The position numbers and the translations under genes were made by a program. The notes beneath the pieces were generated by a model that worked only from the letters and a program-made list of their open reading frames with translations, was not told the DNA's origin and did no database searches. 64,000 nucleotides of DNA. Source: Haemophilus sp. HMSC068C11. GTDB lineage: Bacteria; Pseudomonadota; Gammaproteobacteria; Enterobacterales; Pasteurellaceae. Below, piece after piece: positions 56,048 to 64,000 of the stretch. The stretch is from NCBI RefSeq assembly GCF_001815355.1, contig NZ_KV820360.1, positions 171,716 through 235,715 on the forward strand, given 5' to 3'. The first letter of the stretch is position 1. Every line of letters starts with the position of its first letter.

Positions 56048-56608
56048 ATGGGTAACATTGACAAAAATCGTCGTAAATGGCTTTCATTAGGCGGCATCGT
56101 TTTGGGCGCCAGCATGATGCCGAGTACGGTGTTAGCGATGGTCTCTACTCCTAAACCTCGCATTCTTAGCTTCTATAATGTCAACACCAATGAACGATTA
56201 AGCGGTGAGTTCTCAGCAACAACTGGATTTAATCGTTCATTACTTGGTAAACTTGATTACTTCATGAGAGATCGCCGTACTGACCAAGTACGCCGAATGG
56301 ATCCGAATCTCTTCATGAAGTTTTATCATTTACAAAGTGATTTAGGTTTACGTACTACACAAATTGATGTGATTTGTGGCTATCGTAGTGCCGCGACAAA
56401 TGCCATGCGTCGTAGACAAAGTCGTGATGTAGCAAGCAACAGCTATCATATTAAAGGCCAAGCGATTGACTTTAAAATTCCTGGTGTGCCTTTAGCTAGA
56501 TTACGCCAAGCGGCTGAAAATCTAGATAGTGGTGGTGTAGGATATTACCCGTATAGCAATTTTATTCACGTGGATACTGGCCCTGTAAGAACATGGCGTG
56601 GTGCATAA
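56048..56608 (+). CDS. mepK: MepK-like murein endopeptidase (DUF882/YcbK)
   Basis: A 186-residue M15-like peptidase whose E. coli homologue MepK cuts 3-3 cross-links. The N-terminus NIDKNRRKWLSLGG followed by a hydrophobic stretch is a twin-arginine signal. Zinc ligands are in SYHIKGQAIDF and FIHVDTG; VICGYRS is the family motif. It lies directly after the L,D-transpeptidase gene that makes its substrate bonds (inferred functional pairing). Confidence 0.9.
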   Translation: MGNIDKNRRKWLSLGGIVLGASMMPSTVLAMVSTPKPRILSFYNVNTNERLSGEFSATTGFNRSLLGKLDYFMRDRRTDQVRRMDPNLFMKFYHLQSDLGLRTTQIDVICGYRSAATNAMRRRQSRDVASNSYHIKGQAIDFKIPGVPLARLRQAAENLDSGGVGYYPYSNFIHVDTGPVRTWRGA

Positions 56609-56624
56609 AAAACAGTTTAATTTT

Positions 56625-56650
56625 AGACCGCACTTTAGTGCGGTTTTTTG
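56625..56650 (+). terminator. mepK terminator, compact uptake palindrome
   Basis: ACCGCACT-TT-AGTGCGGT with only two bases between the arms, then T residues. The first arm extends to a perfect uptake sequence; the second reads TAGTGCGGT. Confidence 0.78.
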
Positions 56651-56672
56651 TTATCAACGATAAGGAAAAAAG

Positions 56673-57302
56673 ATGAATATTGAAATTATTCCAGTTACAG
56701 CCTTTCAGCAAAATTGCTCACTTATTTGGGATGATGAAAAAAATGCGGCAATTATCGATCCTGGTGGTAATGCGGAAAAGCTTATTCAACTCATTGAGGA
56801 ATTAGAATTAAACCTAAAAGCAGTCTTATTAACGCATGGCCATCTTGATCATGTAGGGGCTGCTGAAGCGATTCGCGATCATTTTAACATTGAAATCTGG
56901 GGCTCACAGGAAGAAGATCGCTTTCTGTTTGAAAGTCTACCACAACAAGCTCAGCAGTTTGGTTTACCTTATATTTCTGCGTTTACACCTGATCGCTGGT
57001 TTAATCAAGAAGGCGAAAAAATTCAAATTGGCACATTTACCTTTGAAATTCTGCATCTTCCTGGTCATACACCTGGCCACATTGGTTTTATTGAACATGA
57101 AAAAAATATTGCTTTTACTGGCGATGTCCTTTTCCAAAACAGTATTGGTCGTACGGACTTCCCTCGTGGGGATTTCGACACCTTGATCTCATCAATCAAA
57201 AATAAATTATTTACATTGAACGATGATATGGTTGTTATTGCAGGACATGGCCCTTACACAACTATTGGACAAGAAAAACGAAGCAATCCGTTTTTGAAGT
57301 AA
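56673..57302 (+). CDS. ycbL: YcbL-like metallo-beta-lactamase-fold hydrolase (glyoxalase II type)
   Basis: A 209-residue MBL-fold enzyme. The metal motif is LTHGHLDHVGAAE (THxHxDH), with further ligands in HLPGHTPGHIGF, FTGDVLF and VIAGHGPYT. It resembles YcbL, a type II glyoxalase-like thioesterase lacking the C-terminal glutathione domain of GloB. It completes a ycbB-ycbK-ycbL-like order, but follows a terminator and has its own ribosome site (AAGGAA). Confidence 0.87.
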   Translation: MNIEIIPVTAFQQNCSLIWDDEKNAAIIDPGGNAEKLIQLIEELELNLKAVLLTHGHLDHVGAAEAIRDHFNIEIWGSQEEDRFLFESLPQQAQQFGLPYISAFTPDRWFNQEGEKIQIGTFTFEILHLPGHTPGHIGFIEHEKNIAFTGDVLFQNSIGRTDFPRGDFDTLISSIKNKLFTLNDDMVVIAGHGPYTTIGQEKRSNPFLK

Positions 57303-57320
57303 AGATCTGAATTTAAGGCA

Positions 57321-57348
57321 AAAAAAAGCTCCTAATTTCTTAGGAGCA
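57321..57348 (-). terminator. pepT terminator
   Basis: GCTCCTAA-TTTC-TTAGGAGC perfect stem; on the minus strand it is followed by TTTTTTT. It lies 120 bases past the pepT stop. Confidence 0.72.
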
Positions 57349-57467
57349 CCAAAAAGGAATTTATGAATAAAATCTCTAAAGTTTAGCTTTATCAAAGGAA
57401 TCTCGATAAAACGCTAACGATTATATTGACATATTCTGACAAATGCAAGTTTTTTCTTTACACTAAT

Positions 57468-58703
57468 TTACAAATCTTTACAGTTTGCTATTTTTATAAC
57501 CACTTCGACAGCTTTTTCCATCCCTTCAAGGGTCACTAACTCATGTTTGCTATGGAAATTATAGCCACCAGTAAAGATATTTGGGCAAGCTAATCCTTTT
57601 TCCGCTAAAAATGCCCCATCCGTTCCGCCCCGTATTGGTTTGTGATTTGGTGTAATACCACAAGCTTTCATTGCTGCATCAGCAAGCCTAATCGACTGTG
57701 GAACATTTTTGACTGTGTCATACATATTTTTGTAACTGTCTTCAATCACACATTCCACAGGTTCCTTCAAACTTTTCTCTCTATTAAATTTTTCTACAAG
57801 TTGATAAATAAACGCTTTACGTTGCTCAAAATTAGCTTGGTCAAAATCTCGAATGAGATAATGTAACTCAACTTTCTCAATATCTCCTTTAAAATCATCT
57901 AAATGGAAAAACCCCTCTTTTCCCGATGTTTTTTCGGGCACATCATCTTTTGGAAAACCTTGTTGAAACTCACAAGCTAACGTAAGCGCATTCACTAATT
58001 TGTTTTTCGCATAACCAGGATGAATTCCCCGTCCTTTAAAGGTGATTTTTGCCGTTGCCGCATTAAAATTCTCATACTCGAGCTCACCCACTTCCCCACC
58101 ATCAATGGTATATGCCCAATCACAAGGGAAATCGTCTAATGGGAAATAATGCATTCCTAAGCCAATTTCTTCATCAGGCGTAAATGCCACTCGAATATTG
58201 CAATGTGGGATATTTTCCTGTTGTAAGACAGAAAGTGCGGTCATAATTTCTGCGATTCCGGCCTTATTATCCGCACCTAGTAAAGTGGTTCCATCTGTCA
58301 CAATCAAGGTTTTACCAATAAGCTGATGTAAAAATGGATAATACACGGGACTAATAAACTCTTCCCCTAAACCTAATGCAATATCTCCTCCCCGATAGTT
58401 TTCGATCACTTCGGGTTGAACATTTTTACCGCTGCATTGTGGTGAGGTATCTAAATGAGAAATAAAACCTATGGTTTGTGTTAAACCGGGATGATTTGAG
58501 GGTAAATAAGCCGTGACGACGGCATGCTTAGTCACATTGACATCTTGTAAACCAAGTTCAATTAATTCTTGCTGCAAATGCAAAGCTAATTTCATTTGTC
58601 CTGGCGAACTGGGTGAATGTTTTGCAGACGATTTAGATTGCGTATCAAACGCGACATAAGTTAAAAATCGCTGTAATAATTCATTGTTATTATGTTCTTC
58701 CAT
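57468..58703 (-). CDS. pepT: Peptidase T (tripeptidase)
   Basis: Di-zinc aminotripeptidase of the M20B family, 411 residues. Metal ligands are in GFISHLDTSPQ, GADNKAGIAEI, TPDEEIGLGMH, TIDGGEVGE and FHSKHELV. The gene is divergent from potA, the same arrangement I recall in H. influenzae. A perfect uptake sequence lies inside near 58232 and another in the shared upstream region at 58804. Confidence 0.95.
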   Translation of the reverse strand: MEEHNNNELLQRFLTYVAFDTQSKSSAKHSPSSPGQMKLALHLQQELIELGLQDVNVTKHAVVTAYLPSNHPGLTQTIGFISHLDTSPQCSGKNVQPEVIENYRGGDIALGLGEEFISPVYYPFLHQLIGKTLIVTDGTTLLGADNKAGIAEIMTALSVLQQENIPHCNIRVAFTPDEEIGLGMHYFPLDDFPCDWAYTIDGGEVGELEYENFNAATAKITFKGRGIHPGYAKNKLVNALTLACEFQQGFPKDDVPEKTSGKEGFFHLDDFKGDIEKVELHYLIRDFDQANFEQRKAFIYQLVEKFNREKSLKEPVECVIEDSYKNMYDTVKNVPQSIRLADAAMKACGITPNHKPIRGGTDGAFLAEKGLACPNIFTGGYNFHSKHELVTLEGMEKAVEVVIKIANCKDL

Positions 58704-58980
58704 TTTAAAATTCTCCTTTATATCGGCACTAGTCTAATCCCAAAATTCGTTACAGTTCTTGATATATAACAATAAAGTAGAGAGTTATAAGATTTTCTGA
58801 AAAAAGTGCGGTCAAATTTTCGATAATTTTTTCCTAAAAACACGATTAAATCCTTTTCATCATTAACAATTCGCTATATCATATCTGTTCAATTTTATGT
58901 CGCCCCTGCATCATTTTTTGCAGGTTTATTTCTACTCAGTACCAATCAAATTGGTGAAATTAGGGAGAAAACCAAAGCTA

Positions 58981-60099
58981 GTGGAAAATCTGGTTCAAAA
59001 CAAGCCTATTATTGAGCTTCGTTCTATCAAAAAATCCTATGGTTCCAACACAATCATTAATGATTTCAATCTAACCATTAATAACGGTGAATTCGTCACA
59101 ATTCTTGGCCCTTCTGGCTGTGGTAAAACTACAGTTTTGCGTTTATTAGCGGGTTTAGAAGAATTAGATGAAGGTCATATTATTTTGGACGGTGAGGACA
59201 TTACTAATGTTCCGGCGGAAAAACGCCACATTAACACCGTATTCCAAAGTTATGCATTATTCCCGCATATGACTATTTTTGATAACGTGGCTTTTGGTTT
59301 GCGTATGCAAAAAGTGGCAGAAAGCGAGATTAAACCTCGTGTTCTGGATGCATTGCGTATGGTGCAATTAGAGGAAATGGCCGACCGTAAACCAGCTCAA
59401 CTTTCTGGTGGTCAGCAACAACGTATCGCGATTGCTCGTGCTGTTGTGAATAAGCCAAAAGTGTTGCTACTGGATGAATCTTTATCTGCGCTGGATTATA
59501 AGTTACGTAAACAAATGCAAAACGAACTTAAACAATTACAGCGTCAACTTGGCATTACCTTTATTTTCGTTACCCACGATCAAGAAGAAGCGATCACCAT
59601 GTCTGACCGTATCGTCTTGTTGCGTAAGGGTAAAATTGCACAAGATGGTTCACCACGTGAAATCTATGAAGATCCAGCTAACTTATTCGTTGCTCGTTTC
59701 ATCGGTGAAATTAACGTATTTGATGCCACTGTGATTGAACGTAAATCTGACGATGAGCTACTTGCTAACGTAGAAGGTCGTGTATGTGATATTCACACCA
59801 GTATCTCTGCTGAAAAAGGTCAAAAACTACAAGTGTTATTACGCCCAGAAGATATTGTGATTGAAGAGCTTGACGAAAATGAGCACTCAAATGCAATTAT
59901 CGGTCGCATTGTGGATCGTACCTATAAAGGGATGACACTTGAGTCTACAGTAGAATTTGATCATAACGGCAAACGCGTATTAGTAAGCGAATTCTTTAAC
60001 GAAGACGACCCACATATGGATCACAGTGTTGGTCAACGTGTAGGTATTACATGGCACGAAGGTTGGGAGGTTGTACTCAACGATGAAGATAATCAATAA
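58981..60099 (+). CDS. potA: Spermidine/putrescine ABC transporter ATPase
   Basis: ATPase of the PotABCD polyamine importer, 372 residues from a GTG start. Walker A is GPSGCGKTT, the Q-loop [12 protein letters not shown], the signature LSGGQQQR, Walker [13 protein letters not shown] and the switch VTHDQEEAI; a TOBE-type C-terminal domain follows. The GTG at 58981 gives the length expected of Haemophilus PotA. The upstream in-frame codons lack a ribosome site. It overlaps potB by 17 bases. Confidence 0.94.
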   Translation: MENLVQNKPIIELRSIKKSYGSNTIINDFNLTINNGEFVTILGPSGCGKTTVLRLLAGLEELDEGHIILDGEDITNVPAEKRHINTVFQSYALFPHMTIFDNVAFGLRMQKVAESEIKPRVLDALRMVQLEEMADRKPAQLSGGQQQRIAIARAVVNKPKVLLLDESLSALDYKLRKQMQNELKQLQRQLGITFIFVTHDQEEAITMSDRIVLLRKGKIAQDGSPREIYEDPANLFVARFIGEINVFDATVIERKSDDELLANVEGRVCDIHTSISAEKGQKLQVLLRPEDIVIEELDENEHSNAIIGRIVDRTYKGMTLESTVEFDHNGKRVLVSEFFNEDDPHMDHSVGQRVGITWHEGWEVVLNDEDNQ

Positions 60100-60943
60100 T
60101 AAATTCCAGAAAATTACTGTTGCAATTATCTTCAGTTGGTTAATCTTCTTTGTGCTAATTCCAAACTTATTGGTTTTAACCGTAAGTTTTTTAACCCGAG
60201 ATGGTAGTGACTTTTATGCTTTGCCATTTACTTTAGATAACTACACTAACCTGTTTAATCCGCTTTATGCACAGGTTGTGTGGAATTCATTGTATATGTC
60301 TGGCATTGCGACGATTATTTGTTTACTTATTGGCTATCCATTTGCCTTTATGGTCAGCAAAATTAATCCAAAATATCGTCCATTTTTGTTATTCCTTGTG
60401 GTATTGCCATTCTGGACAAACTCACTTATTCGTATCTATGGGATGAAAGTATTTCTTGGTGTGAAAGGTGTGTTAAATACCATGTTAATGGATATGGGCA
60501 TTTTGAGTGAGCCTATTCGTATTTTAAATACCGAAGTAGCTGTAATCATTGGTTTAGTGTATCTCCTTTTACCATTTATGATTCTACCACTCTACTCTGC
60601 TATTGAAAAATTAGATGGCCGTTTATTAGAAGCGGCAAGAGATTTAGGCGCAAATGCGGTTCAACGTTTCTTCCGTGTTATTTTGCCTCTAACCATGCCA
60701 GGTATCGTAGCAGGCTGTTTATTAGTATTACTACCTGCAATGGGTATGTTCTACGTAGCTGACTTACTTGGTGGTGCGAAAGTATTATTAGTCGGTAACG
60801 TGATTAAGAGTGAGTTCTTAATTTCTCGTAACTGGCCATTTGGTTCAGCGATCAGTATCGGTTTAACCATCTTAATGGCATTGTTGATTTTCGTTTACTA
60901 TCGTGCAAATAAATTATTGAATAAGAAAGTGGAGTTAGAATAA
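60083..60943 (+). CDS. potB: Spermidine/putrescine ABC transporter permease PotB
   Basis: First permease of the polyamine importer, 286 residues with about six helices. The ATPase-contact loop is [20 protein letters not shown] (around residue 190). The ATG at 60083 is preferred over a start four codons earlier. It overlaps potA and abuts potC with a TAATG junction, so potABC are translationally coupled. Confidence 0.94.
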   Translation: MKIINNKFQKITVAIIFSWLIFFVLIPNLLVLTVSFLTRDGSDFYALPFTLDNYTNLFNPLYAQVVWNSLYMSGIATIICLLIGYPFAFMVSKINPKYRPFLLFLVVLPFWTNSLIRIYGMKVFLGVKGVLNTMLMDMGILSEPIRILNTEVAVIIGLVYLLLPFMILPLYSAIEKLDGRLLEAARDLGANAVQRFFRVILPLTMPGIVAGCLLVLLPAMGMFYVADLLGGAKVLLVGNVIKSEFLISRNWPFGSAISIGLTILMALLIFVYYRANKLLNKKVELE

Positions 60944-61713
60944 TGAGTCGTTTACTACGTAATATTTTTATGTTTGTGGTATACGCTTATTTGTATATCC
61001 CAATTATTATCTTGGTGACTAACTCCTTTAACGAAGACCGTTATGGTTTAAGTTGGAAAGGCTTTAGCTGGAACTGGTATGAACGTTTATTTAATAACGA
61101 TACCTTAATCCAAGCTGCATTCCACTCTGTCACGATTGCTTTCTTTGCTGCAACCTTAGCAACTATTGTGGGTGGTTTAACCGCGATTGCACTTTATCGC
61201 TATCGTTTCCGTGGTAAACAAGCGGTAAGTGGTATGTTATTTATCGTCATGATGTCACCAGATATCGTAATGGCGGTTTCTCTACTTGCCTTATTCATGG
61301 TTGTAGGGATTTCGTTAGGTTTCTGGTCATTATTATTGGCGCACGTAACGTTCTGTTTACCTTATGTTACCGTAACGATTTTCTCTCGCTTAAATGGCTT
61401 TGATGCAAGAATGCTTGAAGCGGCGAAAGATTTAGGTGCTAGCGAAGTCACTATTTTGCGTAAAATTATCCTACCACTTGCCTTACCTGCAGTGGTATCA
61501 GGTTGGTTATTAAGCTTTACTATTTCATTAGATGATGTTGTCGTATCGTCTTTCGTAAGTGGTGTAAGCTATGAAATTCTACCGTTACGTATCTTCTCAC
61601 TTGTAAAAACAGGGGTAACACCAGAAGTAAACGCGTTAGCAACGATTATGATCGTGCTTTCATTAGGATTAGTCATTTTAAGCCAATTAGTTACACGCAA
61701 AAATAATCATTAA
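60943..61713 (+). CDS. potC: Spermidine/putrescine ABC transporter permease PotC
   Basis: Second permease, 256 residues with about six helices. The docking loop is LEAAKDLGASEVTILRKIIL. It starts at a one-base overlap with potB. Two hairpins separate it from potD. Confidence 0.94.
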   Translation: MSRLLRNIFMFVVYAYLYIPIIILVTNSFNEDRYGLSWKGFSWNWYERLFNNDTLIQAAFHSVTIAFFAATLATIVGGLTAIALYRYRFRGKQAVSGMLFIVMMSPDIVMAVSLLALFMVVGISLGFWSLLLAHVTFCLPYVTVTIFSRLNGFDARMLEAAKDLGASEVTILRKIILPLALPAVVSGWLLSFTISLDDVVVSSFVSGVSYEILPLRIFSLVKTGVTPEVNALATIMIVLSLGLVILSQLVTRKNNH

Positions 61714-61760
61714 ACATTGATATAAAAAGGTTTCACAAATCTTTTAAGATCAAATAGAAT

Positions 61761-61791
61761 ACGCCTTGACGCACAATCAAGGCGTTTTTTT
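61761..61791 (+). terminator. Terminator between potC and potD
   Basis: ACGCCTTGA pairs with TCAAGGCGT over a 7-base loop, followed by a run of T residues, 48 bases after the potC stop. Confidence 0.78.
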
Positions 61792-61793
61792 AT

Positions 61794-61817
61794 ACCTGCA
61801 TTAATGCAGGTGGTTTT
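61794..61817 (+). repeat. Perfect palindrome ahead of potD
   Basis: ACCTGCATTAATGCAGGT is an 18-base perfect palindrome, directly followed by GGTTTTTT. It could be a second terminator or an operator for potD. Confidence 0.65.
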
Positions 61818-61847
61818 TTACCCCTCTTTTACGGAGAACAAAGAAAA

Positions 61848-62930
61848 ATGAAAAAATTTGCAGGTTTGCTTACTGCCGGTTTAGTTGCCGCTACATTAAC
61901 TGCTTGTAACGACAAAGAAGCCAAGTCTGATGCAACAAAAGCACAGGCTCCAGCAAATGATACTGTGTACTTATATACTTGGACTGAATACGTACCAGAT
62001 GGTCTTTTAGATGACTTTACAAAAGAAACTGGTATCAAAGTTATCGTAGCAAGTCTTGAATCAAACGAAACCATGTATGCCAAAATGAAAACCCAAGGCG
62101 ATGCTGGTGGTTATGATGTTATTGCACCATCTAACTACTTCGTATCTAAAATGGCACGCGAAGGCATGCTACAAGAATTAGATCACAGTAAATTACCTGT
62201 TATCAAAGAATTAGACCCTGATTGGCTCAACAAACCTTATGACAAAGGCAATAAATACTCACTTCCTCAGTTGTTAGGTGCACCAGGTATTGCATTTAAT
62301 ACCAATACCTATAAAGGTTCTGACTTCACTTCTTGGGGTGATTTCTGGAAACCTGAATATGCAAACAAAATCCAATTATTGGATGATGCGCGTGAAGTAT
62401 TCAACATTGCGTTATTAAAAATTGGTCAAGATCCAAACACCAAAGATCCAGCAATTATCAAGCAAGCTTATGAAGAGTTATTGAAATTACGTCCAAACGT
62501 ACTTTCTTTCAATTCTGATAACCCTGCAAACTCTTTCATCTCTGGTGAAGTAGAATTAGGTCAGTTATGGAATGGTTCTGTACGTATCGCGAAAAAAGAA
62601 CAAGCGCCATTAAATATGGTGTTCCCAAAAGAAGGTCCTGTTCTTTGGGTTGATACTTTAGCGATTCCTAAAACCTCTAAAAACCCAGATGGTGCACACA
62701 AGTTAATTAACTACTTATTAGGTGCAAAAGCAGCAGAAAAATTGACTTTAGCGATCGGTTACCCAACAGCTAACCTAGAAGCGAAAAAAGTGCTTCCAAA
62801 AGAAATCACTGAAGATCCATCAATCTATCCACCAGCAGAAATTCTTCAAAAAAGCTACTGGCAAGATGATGTAGGTGATGCGATTCAATATTATGAACAG
62901 TATTACCAAGAGTTAAAAGCAGCAAAATAA
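61848..62930 (+). CDS. potD: Spermidine/putrescine-binding lipoprotein PotD
   Basis: Substrate-binding protein of the polyamine importer, 360 residues. The N-terminus MKKFAGLLTAGLVAATLTAC ends in a lipobox, so it is predicted to be a lipoprotein rather than a soluble periplasmic protein. Polyamine-pocket type segments are YLYTWTEYVPDGLL, DVIAPSNYFVSKMAREG and GQLWNGSVRIAKK. It follows two hairpins after potC, so its expression may be separate from potABC. Confidence 0.93.
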   Translation: MKKFAGLLTAGLVAATLTACNDKEAKSDATKAQAPANDTVYLYTWTEYVPDGLLDDFTKETGIKVIVASLESNETMYAKMKTQGDAGGYDVIAPSNYFVSKMAREGMLQELDHSKLPVIKELDPDWLNKPYDKGNKYSLPQLLGAPGIAFNTNTYKGSDFTSWGDFWKPEYANKIQLLDDAREVFNIALLKIGQDPNTKDPAIIKQAYEELLKLRPNVLSFNSDNPANSFISGEVELGQLWNGSVRIAKKEQAPLNMVFPKEGPVLWVDTLAIPKTSKNPDGAHKLINYLLGAKAAEKLTLAIGYPTANLEAKKVLPKEITEDPSIYPPAEILQKSYWQDDVGDAIQYYEQYYQELKAAK

Positions 62931-62948
62931 TGCGCTTTTAAGTGATAA

Positions 62949-62983
62949 CAAAAAGTGCGGTCAAATTGACCGCACTTTTTTAT
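62949..62983. terminator. Bidirectional uptake-pair terminator
   Basis: AAGTGCGGT at 62953-62961 and ACCGCACTT at 62969-62977 with A and T runs outside, between convergent potD and rarA. Confidence 0.88.
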
Positions 62984-63003
62984 ATTTACCATTTTAGAAA
63001 AAA

Positions 63004-64000
63004 CTATTTATAGCGTTTTTTTGACGCGTTTTTATCTTGCTCTTGTAAACGCTCAAGCTTTTCTTTAATTTGAATTTCCATACCACGGTTAGTTGGGAAA
63101 TAATACTGCGTATCTTTCAGTTCCGGAGGGAAGTAATTTTCCCCTGCAGCATAAGCATTTGGCTCATCATGTGCATAACGATATTCAGCACCATAGCCTA
63201 ATTCTTTCATTAAAGCCGTTGGCGCATTACGTAAATGAGGCGGCACATCAAAATCAGGAAACTCTTTTGCATGTTGTTTTGCCATATTAAATGCGTTGTA
63301 AACCGCATTACTCTTCGGCGCTACGGCCAAATAAATAATGGCTTGCGCAATAGCTCGCTCTCCTTCATAGGCACCCACTCTCGTAAAACAATCCCAAGCG
63401 GCGAGAGCTACTTGCATTGCTCTTGGATCAGCATTACCCACATCTTCTGAAGCGATAGCTAATAAACGTCGTGCAACATAAAGAGGATCGCCTCCTGCAG
63501 TGATAATTCGTGCATACCAATAAAGTGCCGCATCCGCTGCTGAGCCACGAATGGATTTATGTAAAGCAGAAATCAAATCATAGAAGCGATCACCTTGCTT
63601 ATCAAAACGCGCTTGTCGTTCACCTAATACTTCTTTCAACAAAGTGCGGTCTAATTTTTTACCGTTTTCTGTTTCAGGAGCCATGTCCACCATCAATTCA
63701 AGGCAGTTTAAAGCCAGGCGCGCATCACCATTCACATATTCGGCTAATACCTGTAGCAAATTCTCTTCTAAAACTAACCGCTCTTTACCTAATCCTCGCT
63801 CAGGATCAGAAATCGCCTGTTGTAAAACTTGTTCGATTTCAGCCACTGTCAATGACTTAAGTAAATAAACTCTCGCACGAGAAAGTAAGGCATTATTTAA
63901 TTCAAAGGAAGGATTTTCTGTTGTCGCACCAATAAAAATAATCGTACCATCTTCAATATGTGGCAAAAACGCATCTTGTTGGCTTTTATTAAAGCGATGC
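63004..64000 (-). CDS. rarA: Replication-associated recombination protein RarA (5' end outside window)
   Basis: AAA+ ATPase related to clamp loaders that acts at stalled forks. The frame is open to the window edge, reading [20 protein letters not shown] at its start, so about the first quarter is missing. [15 protein letters not shown] includes sensor 1, [15 protein letters not shown] the arginine-finger region, and the C-terminal domain has [20 protein letters not shown] and [11 protein letters not shown]. It ends in a basic tail. An uptake sequence lies inside near 63640. Confidence 0.93.
   Translation of the reverse strand, partial: HRFNKSQQDAFLPHIEDGTIIFIGATTENPSFELNNALLSRARVYLLKSLTVAEIEQVLQQAISDPERGLGKERLVLEENLLQVLAEYVNGDARLALNCLELMVDMAPETENGKKLDRTLLKEVLGERQARFDKQGDRFYDLISALHKSIRGSAADAALYWYARIITAGGDPLYVARRLLAIASEDVGNADPRAMQVALAAWDCFTRVGAYEGERAIAQAIIYLAVAPKSNAVYNAFNMAKQHAKEFPDFDVPPHLRNAPTALMKELGYGAEYRYAHDEPNAYAAGENYFPPELKDTQYYFPTNRGMEIQIKEKLERLQEQDKNASKKRYK

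Overview
The window is about 64 kb of a Pasteurellaceae chromosome, most likely Haemophilus (H. parainfluenzae or a close relative). The main evidence is close to sixty perfect copies, counted by eye, of the Haemophilus DNA uptake sequence AAGTGCGGT / ACCGCACTT. Many are paired head to head as intrinsic terminators. The tmRNA tag ANDEQYALAA, the low GC and the gene blocks (sapBCDF, lolCDE, prfA-prmC-sirB1-kdsA, letAB-proQ-prc, pepT / potABCD) agree. No tRNA, rRNA, CRISPR array, insertion sequence or prophage was recognised.

Layout. 1-3.5 kb: 3' part of the sap ABC transporter operon. 3.6-12.8 kb: a BASS-family transporter, sppA, a nitroreductase, metX behind MetJ boxes, a SanA-like protein, lysC, purA and a DUF484 gene. 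13-17.9 kb: a binding-protein-dependent importer with a fused permease and two different ATPases, preceded by a good CRP site. 18-27.6 kb: yedE-like gene, ilvIH, fabB, mnmC, a Sel1-repeat protein, a YwiC-like membrane protein, a RidA protein and zapG. 27.7-36.1 kb: lolC-lolD-lolE after hprA, then kdsA, sirB1, prmC, prfA and epmC. 36.1-43.1 kb: an accessory region of stress and exported proteins. 43.3-45.9 kb: ssrA, an exported protein, dinB and rnpB. 46-64 kb: kdsD-kdsC, letAB, proQ, prc, an L,D-transpeptidase, a MepK-like peptidase, a YcbL-like hydrolase, pepT, potABCD and a partial rarA.

The accessory region is the most unusual part. A divergent araC / ohr pair has been split by an insertion that left two 323-bp direct repeats (three mismatches), each with a truncated copy of one gene and the whole promoter region. 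Between them lie a GC-rich fragment that reads as the start of a Neisseria-type NnrS protein and an AT-rich cadD-type cadmium transporter gene. A perfect Neisseria-type uptake-sequence hairpin (AGGCCGTCTGAA and its complement) ends the ohr operon, and a degenerate one lies beyond araC. Each is followed within about 10 bases by a Haemophilus uptake sequence. This looks like a locus exchanged between two naturally transformable genera. Next to it is a two-gene cassette of small exported proteins, one with an excalibur calcium-binding motif, bracketed by its own imperfect direct repeats.

Much of the rest serves the envelope and central metabolism: KDO synthesis (kdsA, kdsC, kdsD), lipoprotein and lipid transport (lolCDE, letAB), peptidoglycan processing (prc, L,D-transpeptidase, MepK), translation termination and rescue (prfA, prmC, ssrA), amino-acid synthesis (metX, lysC, ilvIH) and polyamine uptake (potABCD).
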